Shown here: positions 52,492-55,676 of the stretch, piece by piece
How positions within the stretch are numbered: the first letter of the stretch is position 1
How the letters are laid out: the number at the start of each line of letters is the position of its first letter
The notes under the pieces: model-generated
Databases searched by the model: none
What the model was told of the DNA's origin: nothing
What the model saw: only the letters and a program-made list of their open reading frames with translations
Translations under genes and position numbers: made by a program
Virus record (IMG/VR): IMGVR_UViG_3300008116_000079
Span: 1-55,676 of that record
From: a virus
Length of the DNA stretch: 55,676 bases
Direction: 5' to 3' (one strand)

Positions 52492-55385
52492 GATTCCACC
52501 GCGTGGAATGCGAAATCGTTTCCGTTATTTTCGATATATTCGTCCTCATTGTTCTTAATACTTTCAGATTCTAAATTTACGACTCTTCTATTTAATTCAA
52601 CCCAATGTGGATTTACAAGTTCTAAACTATCTTCTACATACATAAAGAACGGGTCTCTATTAACTCTATTCCAAAACAATACTTCACTATCTGATAATGT
52701 CATCACTTCTTCATACTTATCTTGACCATCTTCTTTCAATGGATATCCACTAACCAATTGACATTGTGCTCTAGTAAAATATTGTCTTTTTTCTGGATTT
52801 TCGATTAAAATATCATGACGAATTTCAGGGTTAAAAACAACTAGTAGTGGTTCAATTCTTTTATTAAAATTATTCAAATATCTGGCAACATTATAATCAC
52901 CTGTCATTTCGGGATTATTACTCAATTCCCTCTCTGAAATCATGTAACAATTTATCTCCAAATAATCAGATGGCATTTGTTCTCCATGTTTTTGAAAATA
53001 TTCTTCTTGTTGTTTTTTAGTTGGTTTTGTTATTTTTTGAACATCACCGTCAGATTTCTTTTTACCATTATTAATGTAGTATATCGTTTCACCTAAACCG
53101 GCGGGATAATTATTTTGAATAACTAATTCCATGTGAGCCTGACGAGACATCAAAGAACCTGATTTTGTTATTTTTTTAATATGTTTTTTATAATCTTCAA
53201 CCGATTGTTTTACTCTTGATTTATTTGCAATTTTTGATAGAGGTATCTTTTGATTATAAATGTTTTCAGCGTATTTGTAATATAATTCAATAAACGATAA
53301 CCCATCGCCATTTAATAAATGTTTTAAACCCTCATCTAAAAATTCCACAATGTATTGTTGAAGTTTTTTGGATTTAATGGTGTTTCCTGTTAATTTAATT
53401 TTCTCTTTTCCTTTTTTAAGGAGTTTAATGATGTAGTTTTTTCTCGATACATTAATACAAGCAGGTGCGGTATAATCAATATCAAGACCCATTTCGTTTC
53501 TCATAAAGATATCATTGAATTCTGCAGTGTCGGCCTCAATTCCTTTATATTCTTTACCCTTTTCTACCAATTCATTTAAACCTTTACCAATGTAAATGTG
53601 TGTATCGATATCCTCTGGTGTTGAGAAGTTAACACCATCAGTGTCCATAACCAATGGAACATAACCTTTTTTCTCAAAAAACATAATCATCATACGAAGA
53701 CATTGACGACCCGTACAAGTAATTGTTTCACCCATATTCATATCCCCCCATGGAAATACTTGTGGTGCCGATAATGAACCAAAATACGCGTTAATAAAAA
53801 TTTTAATCGGTAATTGTTTTCGGTCGTACATCTCCGCTTCAACAGGATTTGTTTTGGCAAGTTCACCGGCAAGTCTTTTGTATTTAATACGAATATTTCG
53901 GAAATATTTTAACATGGATTTTTGAACACCCATAACATCGCATTCAGGAAAAACATCGTAAACCAATTGAATTGATGGATAAAGGGATGCGTAGTCAAAT
54001 TTCACAATGTTCTTTGAATATCCAACATTTAATAATCTTGATAGACCACCGGTAATTGCTCTCTTTTCATCTTTAGCAGGAATAGCTAATTCATTTTCAT
54101 AAGACCATGCCAACATGATAATCTTCCAAAGAGTTGCGGTACCCATGGTAGCAATTCTTTCATATGTGGTTGGTACTAATTTAGATAACAAAAATGTTGA
54201 TTGTGAAAACGAATCATCAACAATCATTGTTTCATACAAGTCATCGTCAAGATATTGTTCAACTATTCTTTGACCCGGCCATATTTCATATTTACCAGGA
54301 TACTTGTCTAATAAGTTCTCAGTACCCGGCTCACCAATTTTTTTGTATTTACCCGTTTTGGGGTTAATGTAATAGCTATCATTTTCTAAATATATTTTAG
54401 AAATAATAGAACCTTCAACATATACACGATTTGGTTTTTCTTTTTCTAAGTATTGGGTAATATATTTCAATCCCCAAGACTTGATTTCTGAGTTAATTGC
54501 TTGTGCTCTCCTAACAGAATGTGATATGTCCACAATATTGTGACCCCATATTATATGTTGAGTATAAGGTTCTACTTCATTTGCTAATTTTAATAGACCT
54601 TCTTTCTGCTTAATACCGTCATTTGTAAAGATTGATGTACATTCTTTAATATCAACCCCTAATATTTCCGCTCTTTTTAATATAAAAGGAAAGTCAAAAG
54701 ATGCCGAATTGTAACCACCTATTATGGTTGGTTTTAATTCTTTTATTATTTCAAAAAACTCTTCTATACATTTTTTTTCACCATCATCACCAAATGCGGA
54801 TATGGTTTTTTTAAACCCACGATTGTCTTTAACACCAATAAGGATTATTTTATTTTTTTCAGGTTCAAGACCTGTTGTCTCGATGTCAAAAACAAAACGA
54901 TAAACACCCGAATAATCATCAATTCCCTTAAAAAGTCTTTTTTTCTTTTGAACCAAGAACTGCTCAACGGGTGACAATATTGTGAATAGATGTTTAAACT
55001 TTTCATTCCAAGGGTCAACACCTCCGTATCTAAAAAACGAAACTAAAGATGTGTAATTTTTTAAACTTTTTACTAAAAAACACTGACCGTTTTCTAATCT
55101 TTCGTTACCATGTGTTTGTAATTTTTCAATTACAATACCAAATTCGGCCATCTTCCTTTTCTGAAGTGACTTATTCCCACCATAAAAATTACATTCACTT
55201 AAATCACCTACCCATAAAAATGGTATTAAGGTATCCGATTTTACAATTTTACCTCTTTCGGGGTCTTGAATTATTTTAAAAATTTTGTTTGTTTGATAGT
55301 CATATTCTACCCCAACAATGTACTGTTCCGAATCTGAACCATTTAAAAAGTTCTCGATTATCTCTTGTGAAATTATTTTCGACAT
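52488..55385 (-). CDS. 43: DNA polymerase, family B (gp43)
   Basis: The protein is 965 residues (T4 gp43 is 898). The 3'-5' exonuclease is intact: ExoI FDIETTGLE (D167, E169), ExoII GGYNSASFDFPFIL, and ExoIII around YLDDDLYETMIVDD (378-391). Polymerase motifs are A KFDYASLYPSIQ (D464), B KIFINAYFGS (528-537) and C VMDTDGVNF (D581, D583). In motif C the usual Y-G-D-T-D-S reads V-M-D-T-D-G. This is the replicative polymerase working with gp41, gp32 and RNase H. It has an early-type promoter upstream (55446-55476) and no late octamer. It converges with the gp13-like gene. Confidence 0.96.
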   Translation of the reverse strand: MSKIISQEIIENFLNGSDSEQYIVGVEYDYQTNKIFKIIQDPERGKIVKSDTLIPFLWVGDLSECNFYGGNKSLQKRKMAEFGIVIEKLQTHGNERLENGQCFLVKSLKNYTSLVSFFRYGGVDPWNEKFKHLFTILSPVEQFLVQKKKRLFKGIDDYSGVYRFVFDIETTGLEPEKNKIILIGVKDNRGFKKTISAFGDDGEKKCIEEFFEIIKELKPTIIGGYNSASFDFPFILKRAEILGVDIKECTSIFTNDGIKQKEGLLKLANEVEPYTQHIIWGHNIVDISHSVRRAQAINSEIKSWGLKYITQYLEKEKPNRVYVEGSIISKIYLENDSYYINPKTGKYKKIGEPGTENLLDKYPGKYEIWPGQRIVEQYLDDDLYETMIVDDSFSQSTFLLSKLVPTTYERIATMGTATLWKIIMLAWSYENELAIPAKDEKRAITGGLSRLLNVGYSKNIVKFDYASLYPSIQLVYDVFPECDVMGVQKSMLKYFRNIRIKYKRLAGELAKTNPVEAEMYDRKQLPIKIFINAYFGSLSAPQVFPWGDMNMGETITCTGRQCLRMMIMFFEKKGYVPLVMDTDGVNFSTPEDIDTHIYIGKGLNELVEKGKEYKGIEADTAEFNDIFMRNEMGLDIDYTAPACINVSRKNYIIKLLKKGKEKIKLTGNTIKSKKLQQYIVEFLDEGLKHLLNGDGLSFIELYYKYAENIYNQKIPLSKIANKSRVKQSVEDYKKHIKKITKSGSLMSRQAHMELVIQNNYPAGLGETIYYINNGKKKSDGDVQKITKPTKKQQEEYFQKHGEQMPSDYLEINCYMISERELSNNPEMTGDYNVARYLNNFNKRIEPLLVVFNPEIRHDILIENPEKRQYFTRAQCQLVSGYPLKEDGQDKYEEVMTLSDSEVLFWNRVNRDPFFMYVEDSLELVNPHWVELNRRVVNLESESIKNNEDEYIENNGNDFAFHAVES
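52493..52509. promoter_or_regulatory. Hairpin at the convergent gp13/gp43 ends
   Basis: ATTCCAC-CGC-GTGGAAT is a perfect 7-bp stem 1 nt after the gp13-like stop and inside the last codons of gp43. There is no T-tract on either side, so it is not a classical terminator. It may stabilise 3' ends or block convergent transcription. Confidence 0.4.
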
Positions 55386-55445
55386 TTTTCATAAATTTAG
55401 CTTGACACATTAGCTTACAATAGTATATTGTAGTTTGTCTTACTT

Positions 55446-55476
55446 AAAAGATACGAAACAAAAGTCAAAAATCAAA
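55446..55476 (-). promoter_or_regulatory. Bacteroidota-type early promoter for gp43
   Basis: The coding strand has TTTG (55473-55476), exactly 19 nt, then TATCTTTT (55446-55453). This is the same architecture as the gp32 promoter. The TTTG box overlaps the stop codon of the upstream gene. The leader would be about 50-60 nt. Confidence 0.6.
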
Positions 55477-55676
55477 ATATTGTGATGTAAAGTTTTTCCT
55501 TTACAGGAAGAATCAGTTTTGTGGTTGGATTTAAGTTGGTATCTAAAAATTGAATCGTAACCTTACCTTCATACTTACCAATTCTTGCGGTTTGTGATTC
55601 TGTGAATTGGTGGGTAATATAATATTCGTCTGTGGTTTGATTGTACTTTTTGTCTCTTGTGGTGATTAAACAAGTT
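55472..55676 (-). CDS. Hypothetical protein, C-terminal part (gene continues past window)
   Basis: The minus strand is open from the right edge to a TGA at 55472-55474, about 67 codons. It encodes ...TRDKKYNQTTDEYYITHQFT, then ARIGKYEGKVTIQFLDTNLN, then KLILPVKEKLYITIF. Codon use and composition match neighbouring genes. I do not recognise the family. The stop overlaps the -33-like TTTG box of the gp43 promoter, so transcription of gp43 begins at the very end of this gene. Confidence 0.65.
   Translation of the reverse strand, partial: TCLITTRDKKYNQTTDEYYITHQFTESQTARIGKYEGKVTIQFLDTNLNPTTKLILPVKEKLYITIF

Overview
The window is part of the genome of a contractile-tailed (T4-related) bacteriophage that probably infects a member of the Bacteroidota. 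The phage assignment rests on recognisable homologues of T4 virion and replication proteins: tail sheath gp18, tail tube gp19, baseplate wedge gp6, gp25 and gp53, a gp26-type chaperone, a tape measure, neck/tail-completion proteins, DNA polymerase gp43, helicase gp41, UvsX, gp32 and RNase H. The host guess rests on strongly AT-rich DNA, an absence of Shine-Dalgarno sequences, early promoters of the form TTTG-N19-TATnTTTT, ribonucleotide reductase subunits of the eukaryote/Bacteroidota type, and PKD, BspA-like and TP-repeat adhesin modules.

Layout. Positions 1-18352 (minus strand) hold a late structural cluster. In transcription order it is gp25, gp6, a 1534-residue multidomain protein, four medium-sized tail/baseplate proteins, a 1780-residue fibre/adhesin ending in PKD and BspA repeats, and a TP-repeat adhesin that runs off the left edge. 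A GNAT gene (18386-18754) and a terminator plus structured 3' region separate this from the replication block at 18890-28218. That block reads gp32, terminator, UvsX, RNase H, a hypothetical gene, gp41 helicase, NrdB, and NrdA carrying an intein. Upstream of gp32 lie two tRNAs (Pro-UGG, Asp-GUC) and three small genes. Positions 29740-42652 encode two giant virion proteins (1930 and 1615 aa), a gp53-like protein and the tape measure. Positions 42680-49430 hold the gp26-like chaperone, a hypothetical protein, tail tube, tail sheath, a plus-strand ribbon-helix-helix gene, a gp15-like tail terminator and a second neck-region protein. A broken SNF2-type helicase and a gp13-like neck protein are on the plus strand (49482-52491). 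DNA polymerase gp43 follows on the minus strand, then the 3' end of one more gene at the right edge.

Regulation as seen in sequence. Ten gene starts, all structural or of unknown function, have an exact TATTTATA octamer on the coding strand 3-29 nt upstream of the ATG. Several others have a 7/8 match. The early genes gp32 and gp43 lack it and carry a Bacteroidota-type promoter instead. This suggests an early/late division, but many octamers are so close to the ATG that they may act in translation or produce leaderless mRNAs.

The most unusual feature is a set of four interrupted genes. The tail sheath is split by a +1 frame change where a conserved block is missing. The gp26-like gene continues in the +1 frame after a T6 run. 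The SNF2 helicase lacks its Walker A region. The TP-repeat adhesin carries a 5-bp GATGG insertion. Each could be biological (programmed frameshift, phase variation, decay) or an assembly/consensus artefact, and reads would decide. Other points of interest are an intein placed exactly at the catalytic radical cysteine of NrdA, an iteron-like array flanked by inverted repeats between sheath and tube, an OmpA-like segment in a virion protein, and a long hydrophobic stretch inside another.
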